NCBI GenBank assembly: GCA_024138025.1
Contig: JAMXBD010000695.1
Location: 657,798-721,797 of the forward strand
Source: Combretum micranthum
Taxonomy: Eukaryota; Streptophyta; Magnoliopsida; Myrtales; Combretaceae
Length of the DNA: 64,000 nt
Direction: 5' to 3'
A model generated the notes under the pieces. That model saw nothing but the letters and a program-made list of their open reading frames with translations. It was not told the origin of the DNA and made no database searches. Shown in pieces: positions 24,701 through 36,226 of the stretch (position 1 is the first letter of the stretch; every line of letters starts with the position of its first letter). The position numbers were made by a program, and so were the translations under genes.

Positions 24701-24806
24701 CTCACTCGGCCATGATGACACCTTTCTTGAATTGGATGGGTCGTTCGGAAATTCCACTTAATCGTAGTAATCCTCGGGATACGAACAATCCTCATCGTGA
24801 TTATCT
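24701..24806 (-). other. Element C 3' LTR leader module
   Basis: Minus strand: acceptor GATTAG, a frame of exactly 47 nt (24804-24758) ending SYPEDYYD and TAA, then ATG at 24713, GCC, GA and donor GTGAGT. The 8-nt spacing from ATG to donor matches the other copies although the bases differ. Confidence 0.55.
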
Positions 24807-26197
24807 AATCAAGAAGAATACCCAAAATGAGTATTTCATGAAATTCTATCCTTGAAGATTCTAATCTTTTCTTAAAATCGTGGTAAAATCGTATAAGGAG
24901 AAATTCCAACTTAAAATGGCCATAACTTGCTCATTTTAACTCGGAATTTCGCGTATAATATATCGTTTTCTACCTACTCGAAAAGATCTACGCATTTCTA
25001 AGCTTATTTCCATAAAACTAAGTCGTTTGGGTTCCGAAAAGGCAGCGACCAGATTTGCCACGAATTTGCAAACACTTGTTTTCCTTCTTGTAAACAAAGC
25101 TCTTTTGAAAAGATAAATATTTCAATTATTTTGTAAACTTTTGAAAGGTATATATTATATGTAATGACTCACAACAAATGTATGAAGTAAATGGAGTTGT
25201 CTCAACTTATAAAAAATTAAGGTTTTAAAAGACTTTGAACTTGAGATTCTATTGAATATTTATTTTACTTTTGAAAGATCTTGAGTTATTGAGATGAATA
25301 TTCTTTTTCTAAATTTAATCTCTTGTAATTACTTTAATTTCTAAAGTGTGATTTTATTTTCAAAACTTGGATTCAAAAAGTAATAAAATGACAATTTTTG
25401 TTTCTTGTAATGATTCCAAAAGAATTTCTTGATGAAAGATAAGTTTTCATAAAACCTTTTGATTAAGAAGAAAAATCATTTTCCAAGCATGTTCGTGAGT
25501 TTTTAGGAAATCTATTTCCTATTTTTATTTAACAAGAACCTTTAGTTTTAGAAAGACACTTCCTCATCTATTTTTGTTGAGACAAAAACATTATGTTCAT
25601 GCATGAATATGAATCATAACTATAGAAATATAAAGGAACATAATAACTTGAAAGCTTAAGTAAATAATAAAGTAAATCAAGTATTGGGACCTTAGCTTCA
25701 TCAAGGTACCCCGGAACTAAGAAAAGACTAATTCCGAAAAAGGAAAGAATTGTTTTGACTTGATGAGGACAAGTCTAAGACTAGAATGACTAGTCTTAAA
25801 ATCAACTTGAAATAAAATAAATTGCGATAAGGTAAATAAATTGCATGAAAGATAAATTGTAAAACAATGAGCTTATATGCTCTAAATAATATATAGTTAT
25901 ATAGATATATTAGATAGTAAAGAACATAAAAGAAACATAAATGAACATAGAGGAATTATGTTTATGAACAAAAACAAAGCATGAGCCTAATGTTGCTTTC
26001 TTAACCTTCATGGTTTTAGAAAACATACACTAAGCTCATACTAAGTAGATGAACATGAGGAATTCTTGAGAAATTTCTTACCTAAAGGAAGCTAAACTAA
26101 GGAGACTTCTTGAAAGAATTCTTGAGAGAAATTGGAGAGAAATTTTTGTAGAGTAACTTTAGAGAAGAGGTGTGAAAGAAGTGAAGGTATGAAGGGG

Positions 26198-26284
26198 TAT
26201 TTATAGGAAAATGTGGGAGATAAATTGTGTTAATTAAATAATTGGAAATGAAACAAATTGAGCATGGGAGAGAGGGCCGGCGCC
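26198..26284 (-). promoter_or_regulatory. Element C 3' LTR promoter motifs
   Basis: The palindromic box GGCCGGCGCC at 26275-26284, with a minus-strand TATA box (CTATAAATA) at 26198-26206 about 70 nt downstream in transcription direction. Confidence 0.65.
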
Positions 26285-26890
26285 ATTGTGTGTGTATGGG
26301 GAGGAGAGAAATTTATTTTTTGTTATTTTGTTAATTAAAAGTAAAGAAATGAAAGATGTGAAGTTGTATTGGAAATGAAAATGTGTAAGAAATAGGTGTA
26401 TGGTTGTAAGAGTAGGTTGTAAGAAAAAGTAGAGATAGATGAATAGTGTATAGTAGAAAATAGTGTAATGTAAAAGTAGACATGACAATTAATACCGGTA
26501 GTAAGAAAATACGCGTATAAAAGCGATATCTGATATTTTAGCTACGAAAAATTACGAAATTGATATTTTTGGAAATCTTATATTTTTACGAGTCTAACGG
26601 TATATTCGGAATATTTTTCCTATTCCGGGCTTCCGGACACGTTTTTCAAGAATCATGTCCGATCGGGTTCAAAGGACACTCGAAATTCTTCAATCTGATA
26701 TTTTTATAAAACCTATAGCTATTACGAACTATTACAACTAATTTTTCCAACTTCGTTTTCTAGGGCTTGAGAAAACGGCAATGCCGGACTTAAGCGGTTA
26801 CGGTAAACTAGGGTTTGGTTGACTCTGGGAAATCCGGTTGACTTCCGATTAGGGTTTAAACTATAATTCGGATCCAAAAATTTCGGGGAT

Positions 26891-28270
26891 TTACAACCTA
26901 CCCCCCTTAAAGAAAGTTTTGTCCTCAAAACTTGAAATTTGCAACTTGAAATTCGTACCTGATTCTTCAAAGAGATTTGGATATTTCTTTCGGATCTCAT
27001 CCTCGGCTTCCCAAGTAGCCTCTTCTCGCGAATGATTCCTCCATAACACCTTGACATATCGGATTTCCTTGTTTCTCAGCTTTTGAACCTTTTGATCCAG
27101 AATTTGAACTGGGTGCTCCTCATAAGTCAAGTTCTCTTTCAGCCTGACTGGTTCAAGCTCCACAATCCGATCAGGGTCGGGGATATGCTTTCTTAGCACT
27201 GAGACATGGAAGACATTATGTACTCCCGACAGGTTTGGTGGTAATGCCAAGCGATAAGCCAAATCTCCTACCGTTCGAGGATTTCGAAAGGTCCGATATA
27301 CCTTGGGCTTAGCTTTCCTCGAGCCCGTACACGATGAATACTCTTTATCGGATTCACTTTCAGATACACATGATCACCAACGTTAAACTCAAGGATTCGC
27401 GTTTTTCTGCCCAACTTTTCTGTCTATCTTGGGCCTCTTTCATCCTTTGCTGAATAATCCTGACTTTATCTGAGGCGTCTTGGATGAGATCTGGTCCAAT
27501 TGTTAATTTTCCACATCATCCCAAAATAGAGGCGATCTACACCTTCTTCCATATAAAGCTTCGTATGGTGGCATCTTAATTGTTGAATGATAGCTGTTGT
27601 TGTAAGCAAACTCTACCAAAGGTAGGTGTACTTCCCAGCTTCCTTTGAATTCCATAACACAAGCTCTTAACATGTCTTCCAAGTCTGGATAGTTCGCTCT
27701 GATTGTCCATCAGTTTGTGGATGGTAAGCCGTACTGAAATGTAACTTGGTCCCCATACACTTCTGAAGGCTCGTCCAGAATTTTGACACGAATCGAGGAT
27801 CCGATCCGATACAATCCCTGCTGGAACTCCATGCAGTCTCACAATCTCCCTTACATATAGCCGGGCCAACTTTTCCATCGAGTAGGTCATGTTGATGGGG
27901 ATGAAGTGTGCTGACTTGGTAAGTCGATCCACAATTACCCATATGCATCATATCCGGCTGATGTTCGGGGCAATCCACATACGAAATCCATGGTAATTTG
28001 GTCCCATTTCCATTCTGGTATGGCCAATGGTTTCAAAAGTCCTCCTGGCCTTTGGTGTTCAATCTTTACTTGTTGACATATGGGACACTTCATTACGAAT
28101 TCAGCTACATCCTTTTTCATACCATTCCACCAAAAGCGACTTTAAGGTCTTGGTACATCTTGGTACCACCGGGGTGCATGGTATATCCCGAGTTATGCGC
28201 CTCATCCATTATTTCCTTTTTCATCCTCATCATTTGGTACACATAATCTTCCCTTCATTCTTACTACATC
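26891..28270 (-). pseudogene. Element C: integrase with C-terminal chromodomain, frameshifted
   Basis: Joins element DNA into the host genome. The zinc-binding HHCC part is seen at about 28210-28050 (AHNS, TMHP, CPICQ). The catalytic core begins with TMDFVCGLP, keeps SDPRF and, further on, [19 protein letters not shown] with the catalytic Glu. The last piece, 27262-26891, has LPPNLSGVHNVFHVSVL and a chromodomain at about 27130-26940 (YEEHPVQILDQ, VKVLWRNHS, EATWEAEDEI). Chromodomains of this clade are thought to guide integration to marked chromatin. At least three frame changes break the gene between 28150 and 27290. The frame reads through the polypurine tract and its TAA uses the first bases of the 3' LTR. 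Confidence 0.9.
26896..26912 (-). other. Element C polypurine tract
   Basis: The minus strand reads TTTAAGGGGGGTAGGT directly before the TGTAAATCCC start of the 3' LTR. This is the expected plus-strand DNA priming site. Element B has a 24-G run at the same place. Confidence 0.85.
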
Positions 28271-28403
28271 CTCCTCATCTATCTCAAAATCGTCATACCT
28301 TCCTCCTGTATCTCACTTTTCAACTTTTGTATGACTTCATCATATCGTTGAGATTCTTTGATTCTATCTATCAGGGTTGGCTCCATTACCAAATGGGAAA
28401 TTT

Positions 28404-28900
28404 CTATTTCCGCACTTTGCCCCACAAATTCATGCTCAATCTCTCGAATTCCTTTATAAGTTCTTTTTGAGTTGTGAGCATGGCTGCAACTTCTCCATGG
28501 TTCTTCCGACTCAAAGCGTCTGCTACCGCATTCACTCTTCCAGGGCAATAATTTATTCCAAGATCATAGTCTTTGATCAACTCCAACCATCTCCTTTGCC
28601 TCATATTCAATTCCTTTTGTGTGAATAAATACTTGAGGCTCTTATGGTCCGTATAAATCTCGCATCTCTGTCCATATAGGTAGTGCCTCCAAAGCTTGAG
28701 AGCAAAGACAACTGCGGCTAACTCAAGATCATGCGTCGGGTAATTTTGTTCATGCGGCCTCAACTGCCGTGAAGCATAAGCAATTACTTTCCCTTCTTGC
28801 ATAAGCACACATCCTAAGCCATTTCTTGACGCATCACTATGGACGGTATATGGCTTTTCTGGATCGGTAAGGTTAAAATTGGAGCAGATACCAACGTTGC
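28404..28900 (-). pseudogene. Element C: RNase H domain, frameshifted from RT
   Basis: Degrades the RNA strand after reverse transcription. Visible motifs: [58 protein letters not shown] and [11 protein letters not shown], so the acidic residues ELAA, TDHK and ADAL are kept. A frameshift near 28900 separates it from RT and another near 28400 from the linker to integrase. The motifs themselves are intact. Confidence 0.9.
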
Positions 28901-28901
28901 T

Positions 28902-29885
28902 TTAACTCTTGGAAACTTTGTTCCCTTTCTCATTCCAAATGAATCTTTCATTCTTCTGGGTCAACTGAGTTAGTGGCTTAGCTATTTTTGAGAAATCTTG
29001 CACAAACTTCCTGTAATAGCCAGCTAATCCAAGAAAACTTCTAATCTCAGTCACCGTCCTTGGTTGTTTCCATTCCATTACGGCCTTAATCTTTTCAGGA
29101 TCTACTGATATTCCTTTCCCTGAGATAACATGTCCTAGAAAAGATATTTGGTCCAACCAAAAGTCACACTTGGATAATTTGGCATATAACTTGTGCTCCC
29201 TTAAGGTTTGTAATGCCATTCTCAGATGTTCTTTGTGTTGCTCCCGTGTTTTAGAATAGACCAAAATATCATCAATGAAGACAATCACGCATTTATCCAA
29301 GAGCGGCTTATACACCCGATTCATCAAGTCCATGAAAGCAGCTGGTGCATTAGTCAATCCAAATGGCATGACCATGAACTCATAGTGTCCATACCGAGTT
29401 CTAAAAGCGGTCTTTGACACATCCTCTGGTTTTATCCTCAGCTGGTGGTATCCAGATCTCAAATCAATGCGTGAGAATACACTTGCTCCTTGTAGTTGGT
29501 CAAAGAGATCGTCAATCCTTGGCAATGGATACTTATTCTTTATAGTGACCTTGTTGAGTTCTCGATAGTCAATACACAACCTCATCGATCCATCTTTCTT
29601 CTTTACGAATAATACCGGAGCTCCCCAAGGCGAGACACTTGGTCTAACAAATCCTTGGTCAAGCAATTCTTGTAATTGCTTCTTAAGTTCCTTGAGCTCA
29701 ACAGGTGCCATTCGGTATGGTGCCTTGGATATAGGTTCTGTTTTTGGCATCAAATCGATCTCAAAATCGATTTCTCGTTTTGGGGGTAACCCAGGCAATT
29801 CTTCTGGAAAAACATCAGAGAATTCATTAACGATGGGGATGTCGTCAATGTTGGGTCTTTCCTTATCCTCCTCCGTACTTCCCAC
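28902..29885 (-). CDS. Element C: reverse transcriptase domain
   Basis: The longest intact pol frame in the window (327 codons). Order: [20 protein letters not shown] linker, [91 protein letters not shown], the catalytic FIDDILVYS (about 29262-29290) and [11 protein letters not shown]. These are strongly Tekay/Del-type chromovirus motifs. It is part of the Pol polyprotein, so the apparent start is only the first ATG after a break; the frame is lost near 28902. It primes from Met-tRNA at the site near 32920. Confidence 0.95.
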   Translation of the reverse strand: MGSTEEDKERPNIDDIPIVNEFSDVFPEELPGLPPKREIDFEIDLMPKTEPISKAPYRMAPVELKELKKQLQELLDQGFVRPSVSPWGAPVLFVKKKDGSMRLCIDYRELNKVTIKNKYPLPRIDDLFDQLQGASVFSRIDLRSGYHQLRIKPEDVSKTAFRTRYGHYEFMVMPFGLTNAPAAFMDLMNRVYKPLLDKCVIVFIDDILVYSKTREQHKEHLRMALQTLREHKLYAKLSKCDFWLDQISFLGHVISGKGISVDPEKIKAVMEWKQPRTVTEIRSFLGLAGYYRKFVQDFSKIAKPLTQLTQKNERFIWNEKGNKVSKS

Positions 29886-29917
29886 ATAACTTTCAACTCC
29901 TTCCTCAACCTCTTCAA

Positions 29918-30376
29918 TTACTCGAACGAACTTAACTCCAAACTTTTAGAAGTTGCGGATTCTCCCAAAAATGTAGCTTTCTTCCCGTCTTGTCCCATGA
30001 ATTCCACCTTTTTATTTCTACAATCTACCTTTGCTTCCACCATGGACAACCAACTCATTCCGAGAATCACTTCGTACTTGCTAATTTCTATTACTATAAG
30101 ATCGGTAGTTGCTTCATGGCCTTGTATCTTCATGGGGCAATTCCTTATTACTTCTTTGGTAGTCACCACACTACCGGTGGGGGTTTTTATACGAAAACTT
30201 GTTGTGATTGTGGTGATAGGTAAACCGGTCTTCAAGGCTACACTAGTGGCAACAAAGGAATGTGTTGCACCGGTATCGAAGAGGGTATAAGCGGTTAGGT
30301 CCCCTATTTGTATGGTTCCTGTGTTCAAGATGCGTGTGTTACTATTCTTATTGTCCTTATAAGGTTCCCTAGACAT
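29918..30376 (-). CDS. Element C: aspartic protease domain
   Basis: A 152-codon frame with [18 protein letters not shown] (active-site DTG), an [11 protein letters not shown] flap-side segment and the C-terminal [19 protein letters not shown]. It would cleave Gag-Pol in the particle. It lies directly between the gag knuckles and RT; a break near 29910 separates it from RT. Confidence 0.9.
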   Translation of the reverse strand: MSREPYKDNKNSNTRILNTGTIQIGDLTAYTLFDTGATHSFVATSVALKTGLPITTITTSFRIKTPTGSVVTTKEVIRNCPMKIQGHEATTDLIVIEISKYEVILGMSWLSMVEAKVDCRNKKVEFMGQDGKKATFLGESATSKSLELSSFE

Positions 30377-30450
30377 CTATTATTTCCAACATGCATCATA
30401 ACTTTATACTCAACAGATATCAAAACAGACATATATTTTAAAGGTTGAGG

Positions 30451-31790
30451 CTAACCTGTAACCAAGCTATAGTCATACTCCTCTCCATGGTCCAGGGCAG
30501 CCAACTCTACTCCTTCTTCGGCATCCTCCTCGCAGACCCATTGCCCTTCAAGGTTGTAAATTCTCAGCCCATGCATAGATGATGCCGAGCGACTTCCGCT
30601 TCCATTCCCACTCCTTGTCGGGGCAAGTCCTCCTGAGGATCCAACAGGTCGGTTTGCTGTGAGATTCCTTTGGGGACACTCGTTAGCAAAATGTCCCAAT
30701 TGCTTGCATACGAAACAAGTCGTAGAAGCTTTCTTTGGGCAATCAGGAATCTTATGGCTCGGGTCACCACAGAAATAACACTTGTTCTGGAGAAGGGGGC
30801 ATCTCTTCGGATAGTGCGCCCCTTTGCATTTCCAACAACTTACTGCTGCCTTGGAATTATCCTTTTGTCCACCGAAATTTCCCTTAAAGTTGCTAATTGG
30901 TTTAAACCTCTTAGAAGGGAAATTGGAGCTTGTTCCTGGTTGAAATTTCCTTCCAAACACATGCACTTTCTTCTCAGAAGTCCCAGCTTTCCTTTTCTTG
31001 GCCCCTTCAACAATTCTTGCTCTTTCAACCAATTCCTGAAGGTGCGGATGTCAAACTCTTCTAACCGCATCCTTAAGTCCTCATCTAACCCATTCAGGAA
31101 CACTTGTCGTTTCAGCTCCTCACTATACTTATAAGAATCCGGAGCATACTGCAGGAGTCGGCTGAATTCCGTCTCATATTGTTCTATGGATTTTCCTTTC
31201 TGGGATATGTGCAAGAAATCCGCACTATACCTTACTCTTAAACTTCCAGGGAAATAATTTTCCAGAAACTCATTCCGAAACATATCCCAGGTGATAGGTG
31301 GCGGCAATTCCCTACTCTTGGACTCCCACCAGACGCGGGCATTAAACCTCAACATATAAGTACCATAGCTTATTCGAAGATGATGAGGAACTTCATAGGC
31401 GGCAAAAGATCGTTCTATCTGCGCGAGCCAATCTTCTACTTCATCTGGTTTCCCAAAAGCTCCGTCAAAGTAACGGTTACTTTTGATAAAATCTGGGAGT
31501 GAAGTTCTGTATGGTCGAGGTGGTAGCGGGGGCGGCAAGGGTGCTGTATGTGGTTGAGCATCAGGTGCTACTGGTCCATGTACAGATGCTTGAGGTGCCT
31601 GTTGGGGTGGTGTTTGAGCTGGTGCGGGAGGTGGCATATTCCTCTGTTATTGTTGAACTAACACATTAAGAAGCTGTGTTAACTGACCCAGAGTGGCTTG
31701 GAGATTTCCTTGCTGGTCTGGGGCAGGAGCCACAGGGGGCACTTCTGGTTGGTTAACTTCTTCGGGCGGGTTATTCGATGCCTGCCTCAT
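30451..31790 (-). pseudogene. Element C: gag with three zinc knuckles
   Basis: Capsid and nucleocapsid. The first ATG is at 31790; upstream codons still read RPRRGQPR, like the MPRGRNN start of element B, so the true start may have been lost by mutation. An in-frame TAA stands just before the Pro/Ala-rich segment at 31637. The capsid part includes SLPDFIKSNRYFDGAFGKPD, WLAQIERSFA, VWWESK and SIEQYETEFSRLLQYAPDS. A frameshift near 31030 precedes the knuckles: CWKCKGAHYPKRC (CX2CX3HX4C), CYFCGDPSHKIPDC and CFVCKQLGHFANEC. The frame ends at 30451. Confidence 0.9.
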
Positions 31791-32216
31791 CCTTGGTTGT
31801 CCTCTTCTAGGTCGGCTGTTTTAATTGTTTACGTAAATACTAGATTATTAAGTCTTTTACATACTAAGTTACGGAAATTGCGGAAGCTTTTAAGAAATAA
31901 ACATATAAAGGGAAATATCTCACAAGAGAAATTTAATCAACTAAATCAAGAGATGAAATTTGTTTAAACCAAAATATTTAATTAAAAAGCATAGAAAGGA
32001 ATGAAATCTTTATAAAGAAATCAGGGTAAAAGAAATTCCAAATACAACAAATATTAAACACTTTTTCGAAAACATAAATTAAACCACTAATCGATCCTAT
32101 ATCCTAAGTCGATCTGGTTACAAAATTCTTGTTGGACACATGGGATTGCTCATGTGGATCCTTCCTTCTTTCTTTGATCTTTTCTTCCTAGGGGAGTTGC
32201 ATTACGGTGGTTAGGT

Positions 32217-32777
32217 CTAGAAGTCGTCCTTAGCCATCTTAGTTACGAACAGCTTCAAGTTGCTTCGGTCCATCATTCTTTTTCCTTTGCGGGAGGGTTG
32301 ATTTCTAGACGTGTTTGGCTCCCGTTGATCAAACTTTGTCTGCACTGCATGCTCCTCATCGGATACTTCCTTGCTTCTTTCTCGGTCAAGTTTCTTACGC
32401 GAGATCGTCTTCAATTCGGGATATACTCATCAGGCCATTCGAAATCTTAACTGGCTTTATGATAGTTGGAAACATCCTCATCTCGTCCATGATCTGCTAG
32501 CTCACCGTAGGCATAAATATATAATCGTCCTATGGAATTCCTAGCTCGAAAATCGGGAAAACTAAACATCTATTATTTCGGAAAATGAACGTAGCTTTTT
32601 GGAGCATAGGGGTTGTAATGGTACGTAAGACATTCCATATCGTAAGAAACTTCTAAGTCTGTCTAATAGGGAAAACTCCTTACAGGGGCTTCCTACTTTT
32701 AATCGGTAATCCACAAGGGTTTCTTCATTTCTTGAGTTCAAACATTGGGCCTTAATTCTAATTTTTCCAAGAGTAAA
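32217..32777 (-). pseudogene. Element C: extra 5' reading frame, decayed
   Basis: Lies between the primer site and gag. It begins after CCTTTATAG with codons reading FTLGKIRIKAQC, then NEETLVDYRLKV, aligned without gaps to element A (NETMVEYRLRLRV) and similar to element B (EEETLTDYRRRLRV). After a frameshift it carries PDFRARNSIGRLYIYAYGEL near 32545-32480, matching PDFRVWNSIGPLYVHAHDDL of A. The tail (32414-32217) is charged and basic (SRKGKRMMDRSNLKL). Several stops interrupt it. Function unknown; the N-terminal part resembles the C-terminal half of a retroelement capsid. I rate homology to A and B as secure, the capsid link as inference. Confidence 0.7.
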
Positions 32778-32919
32778 CTATAAAGGACAAGGGAGGTCAT
32801 AAATTCTCCTTTTTGAGAATTTCTAGACTTGTCTAATCCTATCTAAGTCCTTTCGTAAATATATCTATCTTTTTCTATTCTAGATTTATTCCTATTACCT
32901 TTATTTCTATAAACTTGTT

Positions 32920-32932
32920 ACTCTGATACCAA
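32920..32932 (-). other. Element C primer-binding site
   Basis: The minus strand reads TTGGTATCAGAGT, matching the initiator Met tRNA 3' end except for its last base, seven bases inside the 5' LTR. Confidence 0.85.
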
Positions 32933-34019
32933 CTTAAACTGTCACGCCCTGAAGGGTACCCTAAACGTGGCAGTCCGCCACATATAATATCAAGGCTTAA
33001 GAATGGCTACCTTAGTCATGCGAAAGCCTTAGTATTATATGTAAGGCGTCTAACACGGTAATAGGAGATGCTTTTGGGAAGCATAGTTTAAGCAAGTAAA
33101 GATAAACACACAAGAATCCAGAAATGAAGTATATCATATCATAAATAACCAAAGGTCTGTTACATAATTTCTTAGGGGCATACCCCCGCTAATTCCAAGG
33201 ATCGAGATAAACTTCATAACATCCAAAATACTACATTAAAGATTTCAAAGGAATTCTAATCTAAGTCTTCGAGTAGATTTCCTCCAAAAGCTTCAATATA
33301 AAACGTACACAGATACGGGAAGACCTTGGATACAAAAATAGGTGTTCCTGAGAATACAAATATCTATAGGGGTGTAAGCTTATGGGCTTAGTGAGTAAAT
33401 CCCAAAATTCATATTCGAAGAAAATTATCAATCAAGTTTATTATTCAAACATATGAAATGCAACAACCACGTGAGCATACAAGACATATGACTTTCCGGG
33501 AATCATATGTTGAATGAATTTACACCCTTCATTCGGGGTTGGGTATTCAGGCCAATTACAGCCACAACTTTTAAAAAAAAAACTTTTATAGATCTTACCG
33601 GCTCCTATACGCCATCAAAACATGTAGTTATTACAGGCTCCTACTAGCCACCAATTTTGTAGTTTTTACCGGCTCCTACTCGCCACTTACATGATATAAC
33701 GGTTATGTCTATCACCACTATTATACGCTTGTCCCACCAATTATATAGTAGTGAATGTAATGTGACTCAACATATGAAGTGCATGAATAACTTCTTTAAT
33801 TAAAGTCCAATAGTTACATTTAACTTCTTTCAAGTGATCAACCAATTTCAAACAATTCAAGATATTAATGCACATACAAATTTATTACAAACAAATTGAG
33901 TTTCGTTATACTTAGTATTCCTTCAACATATTATCATACACTTCTTTTTGATTTTTGCTTAGATTCTAGTGCAACTAATTTTACAAGCACAATCAAGAGT
34001 ATGGAAAATAACGGGGAAT

Positions 34020-34125
34020 AAACTCACTCGGCCATGATGACACCTTTCTTGAATTGGATGGGTTCGGAAATTCCACTTAATCGTAGTAATCCTCGGGATA
34101 CGAACAATCCTCATCGTGATTATCT
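34020..34125 (-). other. Element C 5' LTR leader module
   Basis: The same 47-nt frame as in the 3' LTR (34123-34077), with the ATG, 8-nt spacing and GTGAGT donor just downstream on the minus strand, near 34035-34020. This is the copy that would be transcribed into the element's own leader. Confidence 0.55.
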
Positions 34126-35512
34126 AATCAAGAAGAATACCCAAAATGAGTATTTCATGAAATTCTATCAAGATTCTAATCTTTTCTTAAAATCGTGGTA
34201 AAATCGTATAAAGAAATTCCAACTTAAAATGGCCATAACTTGCTCATTTTAACTCGGAATTTCGCGTATAATATATCGTTTTCTACCTACTCGAAAAGAT
34301 CTACGCATTTCTAAGCTTATTTCCATAAAACTAAGTCGTTTGGGTTCCGAAAAGGCAGCGACCAGATTTGCCACGAATTTGCAAACACTTGTTTTCCTTC
34401 TTGTAAACAAAGCTCTTTTGAAAAGATAAATATTTCAATTATTTTGTAAACTTTTGAAAGGTATATATTTATATGTAATGACTCACAACAAATGTATGAA
34501 GTAAATGGAGTTGTCTCAACTTATAAAAATTAAGGTTTTAAAAGACTTTGAACTTGAGATTCTATTGAATATTTATTTTACTTTTGAAAGATCTTGAGTT
34601 ATTGAGATGAATATTCTTTTTCTAAATTTAATCTCTTGTAATTACTTTAATTTCTTAAAGTGTGATTTTATTTTCAAAACTTGGATTCAAAAAGTAATAA
34701 AATGACAATTTTTGTTTCTTGTAATGATTCCAAAAGAATATTTCTTGATGAAAGATAAGTTTTCATAAAACCTTTTGATTATGTAAGAAAAATCATTTTC
34801 CAAGCATGTTCGTGAGTTTTTAGGAAATCTATTTCCTATTTTTATTTAACAAGAACCTTTAGTTTTAGAAAGACACTTCCTCATCTATTTTTGTTGAGAC
34901 AAAAACATTATGTTCATGCATGAATATGAATCATAACTATAGAAATATAAAGGAACATAATAACTTAAAAGCTTAAGTAAATAATAAAGTAAATCAAGTA
35001 TTGGGACCTTAGCTTCATCAAGGTACCCCGGAACTAAGAAAAACTAGTTCCGAAAAAGGAAAGAATTGTTTTGACTTGATGAGGACAAGTCTAAGACTAG
35101 AATGACTAGTCTTAAAATCAACTTGAAATAAAATAAATTGCGATAAGGTAAATAAATTGCATGAAAGATAAATTGTAAAACAATGAGCTTATATGCTCTA
35201 AATAATATATATTATATAGATATTAGATAGTAAAGAACATAAAAGAAACATAAATGAACATAGAGGAATTATGTTTATGAACAAAAACAAAGCATGAGCC
35301 TAATGTTGCTTTCTTAACCTTCATGGTTTTAGAAAACATACACTAAGCTCATACTAAGTAGATGAACATAAGGAATTCTTGAGAAATTTCTTACCTAAAG
35401 GAAGCTAAACTAAGGAGACTTCTTGAAAGAATTCTTGAGAGAAATTGGAGAGAAATTTTTGTAGAGTAACTTTAGAGAAGAAGAGGTGTGAAAGAAGTGA
35501 AGGTATGAAGGG

Positions 35513-35603
35513 GTATTTATAGGAAAATGTGGGAGATAAATTGTGTTAATTAAATAATTGGAAATGAAACAAATTGAGCATGGGGAGAGAGAGGGCCGGC
35601 GCC
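35513..35603 (-). promoter_or_regulatory. Element C 5' LTR promoter: GC box plus TATA box
   Basis: GGCCGGCGCC (35594-35603) and a minus-strand CTATAAATACCCC (about 35510-35522), followed by a purine-rich plus strand that is the pyrimidine-rich leader on the minus strand. Confidence 0.65.
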
Positions 35604-36226
35604 ATTGTGTGTGTATGGGGAGGAGAGAAATTTATTTTTTTGTTATTTTGTTAATTAAAAGTAAGAAATGAAAGATGTGAAGTTGTATTGGAAATGAAAA
35701 TGTGTAAGAAATAGGTGTATAGGTTGTAAGAGTAGGTTGTAAGAAAAAATAGAGATAGATGAATAGTGTAGAATAGTAGAAAATAGTGTAATGTAAAAGT
35801 AGACATGACAATTTAATACCGGTAGTAAGAAAATACGCGTATAAAAGCGATATCTGATATTTTTAGCTATCGAAAAATTATGAAATTGATATTTTTGGAA
35901 ATCTTATATTTTTACGAGTCTAACGGTATATTCGGAATATTTTTCCTATTCCGGGCTTTCGGACACGTCTTTCAAGAATCATGTCCGATCAGGTTCAAAG
36001 GACACTTGAAATTCTTCAATCTGATATTTTTATAAAACTTATAGCTATTACGAACCATTACAACTAATTTTCCCCACTTCGTTTTCTAGGGCTTGAGAAA
36101 ACGGCAATGCCGGACTTAAGCGGTTACGGTAAACTAGGGTTTGGTTGATACTGGGAAATCCGGTTAACTTCCGATTAGGGTTTAAACTATAATTTGGATC
36201 CAAAAATTTCGGGGATTTACAACTTG

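Larger units (their letters stand above)
23622..26895 (-). mobile_element. Element C 3' LTR
   Basis: On the plus strand it runs from TGTCACGCCC to GGGGATTTACA. It carries, in minus orientation, the GC box and TATA box, a donor TTTAG/GTAAG with GT at 26081-26080, a 51-nt inverted repeat (24900-24950), the leader frame (24804-24758), the ATG at 24713, a three-copy GGCTCCTA-type tandem island (about 24263-24366), a 25-nt inverted repeat (24163-24187) and a micro-exon of only 23 nt (24025-24003). Confidence 0.93.
32940..36221 (-). mobile_element. Element C 5' LTR
   Basis: Near-identical to the 3' LTR. In minus orientation it has the GC box (35594-35603), TATA box (35513-35522), donor TTTAG/GTAAG with GT at 35394-35393, a 51-nt inverted repeat (34213-34263) and the leader frame (34123-34077), with acceptor AG at 34125-34124. 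The predicted first leader intron is about 1.27 kb. Differences from the 3' LTR are mostly one- to three-base indels. Confidence 0.93.
23617..36226 (-). mobile_element. Element C: complete giant-LTR chromovirus, target duplication ACTTG
   Basis: Complete element at 23622-36221 (12.6 kb) on the minus strand between ACTTG copies at 23617-23621 and 36222-36226. The 3' LTR (left) is 3274 bp and the 5' LTR (right) 3282 bp. They are nearly identical and differ mainly by small indels, so insertion looks recent. Gene order on the minus strand is 5' frame, gag, protease, RT, RNase H, integrase with chromodomain, polypurine tract. It inserted into LTR E in the same orientation. Confidence 0.95.

Noticed and set aside
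29692..30290. Plus-strand frames opposite protease and RT of element C
   Set aside because: Shadows of the well-supported minus-strand pol frames.
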